A DNA stretch of 64,000 nucleotides, from positions 8,370,001 to 8,434,000 of the forward strand of contig NZ_CP049838.1 of NCBI RefSeq assembly GCF_013085465.1, read 5' to 3'. Below, in pieces: positions 51,691 through 60,331 of the stretch. The notes below the pieces were generated by a model. It was not told the origin of the DNA, made no database searches, and saw only the letters and a list, made by a program, of their open reading frames with translations. The translations under genes were made by a program, and so were the position numbers. Each line of letters begins with the position of its first letter. Position 1 is the stretch's first letter. The stretch is from Streptomyces asoensis. Its GTDB lineage: Bacteria; Actinomycetota; Actinomycetes; Streptomycetales; Streptomycetaceae.

Positions 51691-52665
51691 TCAGCCGGCC
51701 GCCCGTGCCGCCATCCGGGCCTTGCGCGCCGCCAGCTTCTCGTCGAACTTGGACGCCTCCGAGTCGAGGCCGCCCATGTACAGGCCGATCTCCTCCTGCG
51801 CCTTCTGCCCCTCGGGGCCGAGACCGTCGACCTCCATGACCTTCAGGAAGCGCAGCACGGGCTGGATGACGTCGTCGTGGTGGATGCGCAGGTTGTAGAC
51901 CTCGCCGATCGCCATCTGCGCGGCGAACCGCTCGAAGCCGGGCATGCCGTGACCGGGCATGCGGAAGTTGACGAGGACGTCGCGCACGGCCTGCATGGTC
52001 AGGTCGGGGGCCAGCTCGAAGGCGGCCTTCAGGAGGTTGCGGTAGAAGACCATGTGCAGGTTCTCGTCGGTCGCGATGCGCGCCAGCATGCGGTCGCAGA
52101 CCGGGTCGCCCGACTGGTGGCCGGTGTTGCGGTGCGAGACGCGGGTGGCCAGCTCCTGGAAGGCGACGTAGGCGACCGAGTGCAGCATCGAGTGCCGGTT
52201 GTCGGACTCGAAGCCCTCGCTCATGTGGGACATGCGGAACTGCTCCAGCTTGTCCGGGTCCACCGCGCGCGAGGCGAGCAGGTAGTCGCGCATCACGATG
52301 CCGTGCCGGCCCTCCTCGGCCGTCCAGCGGTGCACCCAGGTGCCCCAGGCGCCGTCCCGGCCGAAGAGCGAGGCGATCTCGTGGTGGTAGCTGGGCAGGT
52401 TGTCCTCGGTGAGCAGGTTCACGACGAGCGCGATCCGGCCGATCTCGGTGACCTTGGACTGCCCCTTCTCCCAGGCCTCGCCGTCCTCGAAGAAGCCGGG
52501 GAAGTTGCGGCCGTCGCTCCACGGCACGTACTCGTGGGGCATCCAGTCCTTGGTGACCTTCAGGTGCCGGTTGAGTTCCGTCTCGACCACTTCCTCCAGC
52601 GCGTGCAGCAGCTTGGCGTCGGTCCAGACGGCGGGGCTACCGAGGTGAGGGGAGGTGATCGTCAC
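51691..52665 (-). CDS. acyl-[ACP] delta-9-type fatty acid desaturase
   Basis: 324 residues from GTG 52665 with CTGGAG upstream. Soluble ferritin-like diiron desaturase: LLTEDNLPSYHHE, WTAEEGRHGIVMRDY and IATDENLHMVFYRNL supply the Glu/His ligands. It introduces a double bond into acyl-ACP with O2 and ferredoxin. Monocistronic. Three 12-bp dyads in the promoter (52723-52764) indicate repression by a TetR-type regulator, which is how such genes are usually tuned to fatty-acid status. Confidence 0.92.
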   Translation of the reverse strand: MTITSPHLGSPAVWTDAKLLHALEEVVETELNRHLKVTKDWMPHEYVPWSDGRNFPGFFEDGEAWEKGQSKVTEIGRIALVVNLLTEDNLPSYHHEIASLFGRDGAWGTWVHRWTAEEGRHGIVMRDYLLASRAVDPDKLEQFRMSHMSEGFESDNRHSMLHSVAYVAFQELATRVSHRNTGHQSGDPVCDRMLARIATDENLHMVFYRNLLKAAFELAPDLTMQAVRDVLVNFRMPGHGMPGFERFAAQMAIGEVYNLRIHHDDVIQPVLRFLKVMEVDGLGPEGQKAQEEIGLYMGGLDSEASKFDEKLAARKARMAARAAG

Positions 52666-52722
52666 GAGAACTCCAGGGGACGTGAAGCGGAGTGGAACAC
52701 TCCGGCGAGCGAGGCCGGAACT

Positions 52723-52764
52723 TACGGAATCGTAGGCTACGTATCCGTAGGTTACGAAACCGTA
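52723..52764. promoter_or_regulatory. triple operator: TACG-N4-CGTA repeated at 15-bp intervals
   Basis: Three perfect dyads, TACGGAATCGTA (52723-52734), TACGTATCCGTA (52738-52749) and TACGAAACCGTA (52753-52764), are spaced by 3 bp each. They lie 58-99 bp upstream of the desaturase start. Likely a cooperative repressor site, TetR class by shape. The rest of the 216-bp gap holds only the ddaH terminator. Confidence 0.8.
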
Positions 52765-52829
52765 GGTTAAGAGCGGCGTAAAGATCGCTGATCAGCCGTG
52801 TTGCGGCGAGCAATTCGGGGCATGTCAAA

Positions 52830-52859
52830 CAGCCCCGGGAACCGCTGGTCCCAGGGCTG
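52830..52859 (-). terminator. terminator downstream of ddaH
   Basis: CAGCCCCGGGAACC pairs, with one mismatch and one bulge, with GGTCCCAGGGCTG around a GCT loop, 22 bp beyond the ddaH stop in its direction of transcription. Confidence 0.65.
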
Positions 52860-52881
52860 AAAGGGTGATCCGATCACCCGG

Positions 52882-53658
52882 TCAGGCGTACAGTTCACGC
52901 AGCCGCACCGAGAGGCATGTCACACATCCCTCGAGTTTCTCGAACTCGCCGATGTCGACGACGACGGGCTCGTGCCCGAGATCGGCGAGCAGGTCCGCCG
53001 TCTTCGGCGCGGCGGCCGAGATGAGCACCTGCGGGCCGCCGAGCAGCACCACGTGCGAGCCGGCCTCCTCGGGCACCGACAGGAAGCGCGGGAACAGCGA
53101 CGGCCGGTCCACCTTGGGGATGTGGCCGATCACCGTGCCGTCGGGCAGCGCCGTGACCGCCGACTTCAGATGCAGCACCTTGCTCACCGGTACGGCCACG
53201 ACCCGCGCGCCCAGCGGTTCGAACGCGGCGCGCACCTGCTGGACGCCGGCCGCGTTGGTACGGCCGCCCCGGCCGACGTAGATCGTGTCGCCGACCTTGA
53301 GCACGTCACCGCCGTCCAGCGTGCCCGGCTCCCAGATCCAGTTCACCGAGCAGCCCAGGCGGGCCACGGCCTCCTCGACCCCGAGGGTCTCGTCGCGCCG
53401 GGACTCTGCGCCGGAGCGCGCGATCAGGGCGACGTTCTTGTACATCACCACCGTGTCCTCGACGAACACGGAGTCCGGGCAGTCGTCGGCCGGGTCGACC
53501 TCGACGGTCTCCCAGCCGTGCGCCCGCAGGGCTTCGGCGTACGCCTCCCACTGCTCCAGGGCGAGCTCCACGTCGACCTTCTCCCGCTCGACATGCGTCA
53601 CCAGGCCTTCGGCGAGGCGCGGGCTGGGGCGGCGGATGAGGGCCTTCTTGCTGGGCAC
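52882..53658 (-). CDS. ddaH: N(G),N(G)-dimethylarginine dimethylaminohydrolase
   Basis: 258 residues from GTG 53658 with GGAGA upstream. Pentein fold: PDSVFVEDTVVMY, GTLDGGDVLKVG, the catalytic His in VLHLKSAVT and the nucleophilic Cys in EGCVTCLSVRL near the C-terminus. It hydrolyses methylated arginines (or arginine, as in related deiminases) to citrulline. Length agrees with bacterial DDAH. Monocistronic. Confidence 0.92.
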   Translation of the reverse strand: MPSKKALIRRPSPRLAEGLVTHVEREKVDVELALEQWEAYAEALRAHGWETVEVDPADDCPDSVFVEDTVVMYKNVALIARSGAESRRDETLGVEEAVARLGCSVNWIWEPGTLDGGDVLKVGDTIYVGRGGRTNAAGVQQVRAAFEPLGARVVAVPVSKVLHLKSAVTALPDGTVIGHIPKVDRPSLFPRFLSVPEEAGSHVVLLGGPQVLISAAAPKTADLLADLGHEPVVVDIGEFEKLEGCVTCLSVRLRELYA

Positions 53659-53796
53659 GTCCAGGTCTCCGAATCGGGTGGCACAACCGGCGCCTCGGAC
53701 GCGGCGCCGGTCAGCCATCATGCAGGGCGGGGCCACCAGGACAAAACCCCGCAGTAACAATGTGCCCCTCCTGAGACCATGCGACGACCGGCGCCC

Positions 53797-55419
53797 CTAG
53801 GCCGGATCGGTCACCTCCGACGCCGTCGTCTCCCGCAGCTCCCCGTCCAGCAGCAGCCACCGGGTGATGCCGATGGACTCCAGGAACGGCAGGTCGTGGC
53901 TGGCCACGATCAGTGCGCCCTCGTAGGACTCCAGGGCGGTGGTGAGCTGACGCACGCTCGCCATGTCGAGGCTGTTGGTCGGCTCGTCCAGCATGAGCAA
54001 CTGGGGCGCCGGCTCGGCCAGCATCAGCGCCGCCAGGCTCGCCCGGAAGCGTTCCCCGCCGGACAGCGTCGCCGCCTTCTGATCGGCGCGGGCGCCCCGG
54101 AACAGGAAGCGGGCCAGCCGGGCCCGGATCCGGTTGTTGGTGGCGCCCGGCGCGAACCGGGCCACGTTCTCGGCGACCGTGAGCTCGCCGTCGAGGAGGT
54201 CGAGGCGCTGGGGCAGGAAACGCAGCGGCACGTGCGCGTGCGCCTCGCCCGCCTCCGGGGCCAGCTCCCCGGCGATGGTGCGCAGCAGCGTCGTCTTGCC
54301 CGCGCCGTTGCGCCCGACCAGCGCGACCCGCTCGGGACCGCGCAGGTCGAAACCACCGTCCACGCGCGCGCCGTACGCGAGCCGGAGGTCCTGGAGCAGC
54401 AGGACCTCGCGCCCCGGCGGCACGGCCGTGTACGGCAGTTCGACGCGGATCTCGTCGTCGTCCCGTACGGCCTCCACCGCGTCGTCGAGCCGCTCCTTGG
54501 CCTTGGCGAGCTTCTCCTCGTGCATGATCCGGTACTTGCCCGCCGACTCCTGCGCCGCGCGCTTGCGTGCCCCCATCACGATCTTCGGTTCGCGTTTCTG
54601 GTCGGACATCTTCTGCCCGTACCGCTTGCGGCGGGCCAGCGTGACCTGGGCGTCGACCAGTTCGCGCTTCTGTTTCTTCAGGTCGGCCTCGGCGACGCGC
54701 ACCATGCGCTCGGCGGCCTCCTGCTCGGTGGCCAGGGCCTCCTCGTACGCGGAGAAGTTGCCGCCGTACCAGGTGACCTCCCCGGCGCGCAGGTCGGCGA
54801 TCTGGTCGACGAGGTCGAGCAGCTCGCGGTCGTGGCTGACCACGATCAGTACGCCCGGCCAGGAGGTGACGGCCGAGTACAGCCGCCGCCGGGCGTACAG
54901 GTCGAGGTTGTTGGTCGGCTCGTCCAGCAGCAGGACGTCCGGCCGGCGCAGCAGCAGCGCGGCCAGCCGCAGCAGGACCGACTCGCCGCCCGACACCTCG
55001 CCGATGGTGCGGTCGAGGTCGATGTGGCCGAGCCCGAGCTCGCCGAGGGTGGCCAGCGCGCGCTCCTCGACGTCCCAGTCGTCGCCGACGGTCTCGAAGT
55101 GCCGCGCGGAGGCGTCACCGGCCTCGATGGCGTGCAGCGCGGCCCGCTGCGGGGCGATGCCGAGCGCCGCGTCGACCTTCAGCGTGGTGTCGAGGGTGAC
55201 GTTCTGCGGGAGGTGTCCGACCTCGCCGGCGAGGCGCACCGTGCCGTCGGAGGGGGTGAGTTCACCGGCGATCAGCTTCAGCAGGGTCGACTTGCCGGAG
55301 CCGTTGACGCCGACGAGTCCGGTCCGGCCGGGGCCGAAGGCGACGTCGAGCCCGTCGAAGACGGGGGTGCCGTCCGGCCAGGAGAAGGCGAGGGAGGTAC
55401 AGGTGATGGAGTGAGTCAA
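53797..55419 (-). CDS. ABC-F family ATP-binding protein
   Basis: 540 residues from TTG 55419 with GAGG upstream. Two ABC domains: Walker A GVNGSGKST (about 41-49) with signature VSGGES and LLLDEPTNNLD, then Walker A GRNGAGKT with LSGGERF and LMLDEPTNSLD. No TM segments. The interdomain linker is Lys/Arg-rich (RRKRYGQKMSDQKREPK). ABC-F proteins act on the ribosome; many protect it from antibiotics. A promoter with an operator and a leader of about 230 nt suggest inducible expression, as for resistance-type ABC-Fs. Housekeeping EttA-like role is the alternative. Confidence 0.9.
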   Translation of the reverse strand: MTHSITCTSLAFSWPDGTPVFDGLDVAFGPGRTGLVGVNGSGKSTLLKLIAGELTPSDGTVRLAGEVGHLPQNVTLDTTLKVDAALGIAPQRAALHAIEAGDASARHFETVGDDWDVEERALATLGELGLGHIDLDRTIGEVSGGESVLLRLAALLLRRPDVLLLDEPTNNLDLYARRRLYSAVTSWPGVLIVVSHDRELLDLVDQIADLRAGEVTWYGGNFSAYEEALATEQEAAERMVRVAEADLKKQKRELVDAQVTLARRKRYGQKMSDQKREPKIVMGARKRAAQESAGKYRIMHEEKLAKAKERLDDAVEAVRDDDEIRVELPYTAVPPGREVLLLQDLRLAYGARVDGGFDLRGPERVALVGRNGAGKTTLLRTIAGELAPEAGEAHAHVPLRFLPQRLDLLDGELTVAENVARFAPGATNNRIRARLARFLFRGARADQKAATLSGGERFRASLAALMLAEPAPQLLMLDEPTNSLDMASVRQLTTALESYEGALIVASHDLPFLESIGITRWLLLDGELRETTASEVTDPA

Positions 55420-55643
55420 AGCGGGCCTCGTGGTGGCGTGTGCGGTCAGGGGCGACACGTGTCGAGACACCGGAAAGCGGCGACCACCGCGGCAGCGGGG
55501 GAGCGCGGAGACATGCAGGAAGTCCTGCTCCGCCAGGACGGCTCGAAGGCCGAGGTCGCACGCGGCGCACACACTCCAGAGGTGTGGCGCGGTGTCTCAT
55601 GACCTCAGACGAGCAACGTCCTTCTCCTATCGGCGGCAACAGA

Positions 55644-55682
55644 ACCGTTCTAAACGGTAGGAGGGCCCGGAAGGGCTGTCAA
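55644..55682 (-). promoter_or_regulatory. promoter and operator of the ABC-F gene
   Basis: On the minus strand TTGACA (55682-55677) and TACCGT (55659-55654) are 17 bp apart, a good vegetative promoter. A perfect dyad ACCGTT-CTA-AACGGT (55644-55658) covers the -10 box and start point, fitting a TetR-type repressor. The TTG start is about 228 nt downstream of the expected transcription start. Confidence 0.7.
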
Positions 55683-55686
55683 CGGA

Positions 55687-56106
55687 TTAACGGGCGTCCC
55701 GCATCAGCTCCGCCAGGTCGTGGTCGAGGTCGAGCTGCCGGTACTCCGTGCCGGCGGGTACCAGCTCGCTCGTGGCCCGCAGGAAGTCGAGGATCTTCTC
55801 GGTGTGGACGTGCACGACGGCGGTGCCTTCGGGCGCGTGGAACTCCAGCACGGTGCGGCCGTACCCGTAGGGCCGCACCCGGACGTCGCCGTGGCCCTCG
55901 GCGTCGTGCAGGCCCGCGGCGAGCAGGTCACGGGCGAAGGTCCAGCAGACCTCGACGCCCTCCAGGGTGGCCGGAGCCGGGAAGGTCATGCGGACGGCGA
56001 AGGGGTCCTGCCGGTCGTAGGACAGGGTGGCGGGGATGCTCTGCATCCGAGGCGCGGCGGCGACCAGACGTGCCTCTACGGGCTGCTCGATGACGGTGGT
56101 GGACAA
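55687..56106 (-). CDS. ssgD: SsgA-like sporulation/cell-division protein
   Basis: 139 residues from TTG 56106, with GAGGGAG upstream. SALP family pattern: VEARLVAAAPRMQSIPATLSY, DPFAVRMTF, VCWTFARDLLAAGL, GDVRVRPYGYGRTVLEF and the C-terminal DLDHDLAELM. SALPs guide septum placement and wall remodelling in sporulating actinomycetes. The assignment as SsgD is by synteny recalled from S. coelicolor; the family itself is certain. Confidence 0.85.
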   Translation of the reverse strand: MSTTVIEQPVEARLVAAAPRMQSIPATLSYDRQDPFAVRMTFPAPATLEGVEVCWTFARDLLAAGLHDAEGHGDVRVRPYGYGRTVLEFHAPEGTAVVHVHTEKILDFLRATSELVPAGTEYRQLDLDHDLAELMRDAR

Positions 56107-56330
56107 CGCCTTGCTCCCTCGTGACGGCGGGACGATCTTCCGGGCGGTGCGTCCGGACACTGGAAGAGACGCCGGAACCGGCCGATCCGTGCACACCCAT
56201 TCCTAGTGACCTCGGTCACCGCCTTTCATGCACGCGAGTGACTCACCTCTCCTCCCGTGTCTCCTAGGGCGGTTGAGGTGATCGGCGGCATCTGGACGCC
56301 ACCGAAATCCGTGGGCTAGCTTCGCTCGCC

Positions 56331-57443
56331 ATGAGGCGCTTGGGGAAGACGCGACGCACGGTTCGGACTTCACGCGGGAGCGGCCGGGTGGTGGCGGCGG
56401 CCTGCGGGGCGGCGGCACTGGCCCTCCTGACCGCCCTGCCCGCCGAGGCGCACACACCGCGGCCCGCGGCGCCGCACTGGGACCTCAAGGACACCGGCAC
56501 GACCGCCGTACGGTTCCGGGGTCTCGCGGCGGTCGACCGGCACACCGCCTGGGTGTCCGGCACCGAGGGCACCGTCCTGCGCACCACCGACGGCGGCGAG
56601 AACTGGCGCAACGTCTCGCCGCCCGGCGCCGCCGACCTCCAGTTCCGGGACATCGAGGCGTTCGACGCGCGCCGCGCCGTGGTGCTCGCCATCGGCGAGG
56701 GCGAGGCGTCGCGCGTGTACCGCACCGAGGACGGCGGGACGACCTGGACGGAGTCCTTCCGCAACACCGACGCCCACGCCTTCTACGACTGCCTGACCTT
56801 CTTCGACCGCCGTCACGGCCTCGCCATGAGCGACCCGGTGGGCGGAAAGTTCCGCATCCTGTCGACCGCCGACGGCGGCCGCTCCTGGAAGGTGCTGCCG
56901 AACGACGGCATGCCGGCCGCCCTGGACGGCGAGGCGGGTTTCGCGGCCAGTGGCCAGTGCCTGGTCGCCTCCGGGACGAAGGACGTCTGGCTGGCCACCG
57001 GCGGGGCCGCACGCGCGCGTGTGCTGCACTCCTCCGACCGAGGACTGACGTGGACGGCCGCCGACACCCCGATCCCCGCGGGGGACCCCGCGCGCGGGGT
57101 CTTCGCCGTCGCCTTCCGCGACCGCACCCAGGGCCTCGCCGTCGGCGGCGACTACCGCGCCGACCAGCCCTCCCCGCGGGCCGCCGCCGCGACCGGCGAC
57201 GCGGGCCGCACCTGGCGGCCGGCCGCCACACCCCCGCCCGCCTACCGCTCCGGTGTCGCCTGGCTCCCGCACAGCCGCTCCGCCGCCCTCGCCGTCGGCC
57301 CCACCGGCACCGACCTGACCACCGACGCCGGCCGCACCTGGCGCACCCTCGACACGGGCTCGTACGACACCGTGGACTGCACCCCCGACCTCGGCTGCTG
57401 GGCCGCCGGCGAACAGGGGCGCGTGGCACGCCTGGAGAGCTGA
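56331..57443 (+). CDS. secreted beta-propeller (Ycf48/BNR-like) protein
   Basis: 370 residues. Signal peptide (basic RRLGKTRRTVRTSRGSGR, hydrophobic core, PAEA-H). The mature protein consists of repeated blades with BNR/Asp-box sequences: RTTDGGENWRNV, RTEDGGTTWTES, STADGGRSWKVL, HSSDRGLTWTAA, ATGDAGRTWRPA, TTDAGRTWRTL. Resembles Ycf48-like and sortilin-type propellers; ligand or enzyme activity unknown. The upstream 224-bp gap separates it from ssgD, transcribed the other way. Confidence 0.87.
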   Translation: MRRLGKTRRTVRTSRGSGRVVAAACGAAALALLTALPAEAHTPRPAAPHWDLKDTGTTAVRFRGLAAVDRHTAWVSGTEGTVLRTTDGGENWRNVSPPGAADLQFRDIEAFDARRAVVLAIGEGEASRVYRTEDGGTTWTESFRNTDAHAFYDCLTFFDRRHGLAMSDPVGGKFRILSTADGGRSWKVLPNDGMPAALDGEAGFAASGQCLVASGTKDVWLATGGAARARVLHSSDRGLTWTAADTPIPAGDPARGVFAVAFRDRTQGLAVGGDYRADQPSPRAAAATGDAGRTWRPAATPPPAYRSGVAWLPHSRSAALAVGPTGTDLTTDAGRTWRTLDTGSYDTVDCTPDLGCWAAGEQGRVARLES

Positions 57444-57493
57444 GCCGCTCTCGGGGTACCCGGTGGGCGCGAACGCGAAAGGAGTGAGCGCCC

Positions 57494-57823
57494 ATGCCAC
57501 GCGGTTCCAGCCCCAAGCGGGAGCGCCAGTACGAGCACATCAAGGAGAGCGCGCAGGACCGGGGCGAGAGCCCCGGACGCGCGAAGGAGATCGCCGCCCG
57601 GACGGTCAACAAGGAACGCGCCCGGTCCGGCGAGTCCAAGACCGCGAGCCGCACGTCCGTCCAGGACATGTCGTCCGGCAAGCGGGGCGGTCAGCGGTCC
57701 GGCAAGGGCTCCCAGGGGCCCACGTACGACCAGCTCTACGGGGAGGCCAAGCGGCGGGGCGTCAAGGGCCGTTCGGACATGAACAAGAGCCAGCTGCAAC
57801 GCGCGCTCGGCGACAAGAGCTGA
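57494..57823 (+). CDS. small basic 'plasmid stabilisation'-type protein
   Basis: 109 residues, highly charged. RGSSPKRERQYEHIKESAQ and GRAKEIAARTVNKERARSGE are typical of small actinobacterial proteins labelled plasmid stabilisation protein; the C-terminal GPTYDQLYGEAKRRGVKGRS...NKSQLQRALG part looks like a Rho-N/SAP-type helix-turn unit. Probably nucleic-acid binding; the label has no experimental basis here. AAAGGAGTGAGCGCC precedes ATG 57494. Confidence 0.82.
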   Translation: MPRGSSPKRERQYEHIKESAQDRGESPGRAKEIAARTVNKERARSGESKTASRTSVQDMSSGKRGGQRSGKGSQGPTYDQLYGEAKRRGVKGRSDMNKSQLQRALGDKS

Positions 57824-57890
57824 CGCGTCCGCGTCCGCGGCGGAACACGATCGCGGGCCCGTCCCCAGGAGCCGTACGCTCGTCCCCACC

Positions 57891-58586
57891 ATGACGACCG
57901 TAGACATTCCGGCGGGCTGGCCCGCGACCGAGGAAGCGGCCCGCGCCGTCCAGGACGAGCTGCGGGTCCGGGTGGTGCTCGACGAACCGGGGCCGCCGCC
58001 CGGCACGGGGTACGTGACGGGCGTCGACGTCGCCTACGACGACGAGCGGGACGTCGTCGCGGCGGCGGCCGTCGTACTGGACGCCGCGAGCCTGGAAGTC
58101 GTCGCCGAGGCCACCGCCGTCGGGCGGATCTCCTTCCCGTACGTGCCCGGGCTGCTCGCCTTCCGCGAGATCCCCACCGTGCTGGCCGCTCTGGACGCCC
58201 TGCCCCGGCCGCCCGGCCTGGTCGTCTGTGACGGCTACGGCCTGGCCCACCCGCGCCGCTTCGGTCTCGCCAGCCACCTGGGCGTCCTCACCGGCCTGCC
58301 CACGATCGGCGTCGCCAAGAACCCGTTCACCTTCACGTACGACGATCCCGACGCCCCGCGCGGATCGGCGTCCCCGCTGCTGGCGGGCGACGACGAGGTG
58401 GGGCGGGCGCTGCGCACCCGGGCGGGCGTGAAGCCGGTCTTCGTGTCCGTCGGCCACCGCGTCACCCTGGACGACGCCTGCGCCCACACCCTCGCGCTCA
58501 CCCCGGAGTTCCGCCTCCCGGAAACGACGCGGAGGGCGGACGCACTGTGCCGGCGGGCCCTCCAGGAGGCGACCACCCGTCACTGA
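57891..58586 (+). CDS. nfi: endonuclease V
   Basis: 231 residues. VTGVDVAYDDE supplies the first metal Asp, FPYVPGLLAFREIP is the family hallmark, VVCDGYGLAHPRRFGLASHLG the second Asp and substrate wedge, and GVAKNPF the catalytic Lys. It nicks DNA or RNA 3' of deaminated adenine (inosine). Length is normal. The gene lies 67 bp after the small basic protein gene on the same strand. Confidence 0.93.
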   Translation: MTTVDIPAGWPATEEAARAVQDELRVRVVLDEPGPPPGTGYVTGVDVAYDDERDVVAAAAVVLDAASLEVVAEATAVGRISFPYVPGLLAFREIPTVLAALDALPRPPGLVVCDGYGLAHPRRFGLASHLGVLTGLPTIGVAKNPFTFTYDDPDAPRGSASPLLAGDDEVGRALRTRAGVKPVFVSVGHRVTLDDACAHTLALTPEFRLPETTRRADALCRRALQEATTRH

Positions 58587-58720
58587 CCGACCTCCTGGTA
58601 CGCGGAGTAGTAGACCGCCGATGTAGTGGACCGCCTCCTGGGCGTAGTGCTTCAGGTTGCCGTTGGCAGGCGCACGCGGACGTTCGAGCAGGTCGCCCGA
58701 GTGCGCCAGGGGAGTACGTC

Positions 58721-58759
58721 GTCTGAGTACGTGGTCTGAGTACGTGGTCTGAGTACCCG
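58721..58759. repeat. 13-bp tandem repeat
   Basis: GTCTGAGTACGTG occurs at 58721 and 58734, and GTCTGAGTACCCG at 58747. It lies in the 214-bp gap between endonuclease V and the small membrane protein gene; nothing else is visible there. Confidence 0.8.
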
Positions 58760-58800
58760 TACGGATGTGCGCCCCCGGCTCAGCTCGACAGGCTGGGCCC

Positions 58801-58947
58801 ATGACCACGCACCGTGCCCCGAAGCCCCTCGCCGACCCGAACCGGCCCGTCGAGCGTGCCGTGAACGCCGCGCTGATCCTCGCCGTCCTGGCGGGTGTCG
58901 GCTGGATCGCCGGCATGATCTACACGTTGGCGCAGTGGCCGGTCTGA
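58801..58947 (+). CDS. small single-TM membrane protein
   Basis: 48 residues: a basic, Pro-rich N-terminus (APKPLADPNRPVER) and one TM helix (about 22-44, VNAALILAVLAGVGWIAGM). Composition and codon use are convincing although the ribosome-binding site is weak. Similar tiny membrane proteins are common in Streptomyces next to enoyl-reductase-like genes. Function unknown. Confidence 0.6.
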   Translation: MTTHRAPKPLADPNRPVERAVNAALILAVLAGVGWIAGMIYTLAQWPV

Positions 58948-58972
58948 GGCCGAAGACACGGCACGGGGACGG

Positions 58973-60145
58973 TCAGCGGCGCGCCGCGACGCGGAAGCGG
59001 ACACCCGCCCGGGTCAACCGTCCGGTCAGCGCGTCGCCCATCGCCACCGCCGTCGTCACCTGCCCCGCGGTCGGCGGGAGGTCGTCGCAGGCCAGGGCCA
59101 GCGCCGCCTCGGCGAACATCTTCGCCGTCTCGTCGTAGCCGGGATCGCCGCCCGCCACCTCGGTGCACACCCGCCGCCCGCCGCCCTCGCCGACGAACCG
59201 CACCGAGAACCAGCTCCGCGCCCGCTTCTGGGCGCTGGGTCCCTCCCCGGGCTTGAGCCGGTCCGACAGCCAGCGCCGGGCGGGCGGCAGCTGGGCCGCC
59301 GCGGCGAGCGTCCCGACCGCCGCCACCCCGCCCACGGCGACGGGCAGCCGCCGTACGGCCGCGTAGTGCCGGTAGCGGAAGTCGGGCCCGTAGCGCGGCA
59401 GCGCCCTCGCCGACCGCAGCACGATCTGCGGGTCGATGGTCGGCAGCGGCAGCGCCCAGGCGCCGACTTCCGGGGCGAACCGGGGCGGTCCCACCGGCGC
59501 GGTGGCCCGACGGCCCATCAGTCGGGGTTCGTGCCGGCCTCGCTCCCGTGCGGCGGCCAGCATCTGCCGACCGCGCGCGAACTGGCCCAGCGCGGAGGCG
59601 AAGGTGCCGCCCGAGAAGGTGGCGTCGACGGTCACGAAGCCGTCCACGGTCAGGGGCACGCCCTCCGGAAGCTGCCGGACGGTGAAGTACACGCCCAGGT
59701 CGTGCGGGACGGAGTCGAAGCCGCACGCGTGGAGCAGCCGCGCACCCGTCTCACGCGCGCGTGCGTCGTGCCGGACGTACATCAGGTCCACGAACTCCGG
59801 CTCGCCGGTGAGGTCGAGGTAGTCGGCGCCGGTGTCCGCGCAGGCCGCCACGAGTTCCTCGCCGTACGACACGTACGGACCCACCGTCGTGGCCACCACG
59901 CGCGCGTGTTCCGCGAGGGCGCGCAGGGACGCCGGGTCCGAGACGTCGGCGCGCAGCACCCCGACGTCCCCGCCGAGCCGCTCGCGCAGCCGCTCCAGCT
60001 TCTCCTCGCCCCGGCCGGCGATCGCCCAGCGCAGATCGGCGGGCGCATGGGCGGCGAGGTACTCCGCGGTGAGCGTGCCCACGAAGCCGGTGGCCCCGAA
60101 GAGCACGATGTCGTACGGACGGTCCGACCTTTTCAGCCTGCTCAT
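58973..60145 (-). CDS. saccharopine-dehydrogenase-like / trans-acting enoyl reductase-type protein
   Basis: 390 residues. Rossmann N-terminus DIVLFGATGFVGTLTAEYL, GRGEEKLERL and TTVGPYVSYGEELVAAC, then ACGFDSVPHDLGVYF, as in the Rv2449c/Rv2953 family, related to saccharopine dehydrogenase. Mycobacterial relatives reduce enoyl groups on lipid intermediates in trans; the role here is unknown. One hydrophobic stretch (about 265-285) may contact membrane. It is divergent from the CaiB-type gene, with a beta-oxidation operon following. Confidence 0.85.
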   Translation of the reverse strand: MSRLKRSDRPYDIVLFGATGFVGTLTAEYLAAHAPADLRWAIAGRGEEKLERLRERLGGDVGVLRADVSDPASLRALAEHARVVATTVGPYVSYGEELVAACADTGADYLDLTGEPEFVDLMYVRHDARARETGARLLHACGFDSVPHDLGVYFTVRQLPEGVPLTVDGFVTVDATFSGGTFASALGQFARGRQMLAAARERGRHEPRLMGRRATAPVGPPRFAPEVGAWALPLPTIDPQIVLRSARALPRYGPDFRYRHYAAVRRLPVAVGGVAAVGTLAAAAQLPPARRWLSDRLKPGEGPSAQKRARSWFSVRFVGEGGGRRVCTEVAGGDPGYDETAKMFAEAALALACDDLPPTAGQVTTAVAMGDALTGRLTRAGVRFRVAARR

Positions 60146-60331
60146 GACACCTCTTCGTCGTCGTGCAGCCCGCGCCGCTGTCGGTGGCTGAGGCTAGCGT
60201 GAGCAGTGCGGAGGCCGACGGCAGGTGCCCCTAAAGTGTCTAAGCGCTTGCTCGCTCACCTCTTGTGCCCACTGGAACACGTTCTTAGCATCACTGGTGT
60301 TACATCGGTTGTGTCACAGCAAGGGGGCTGG

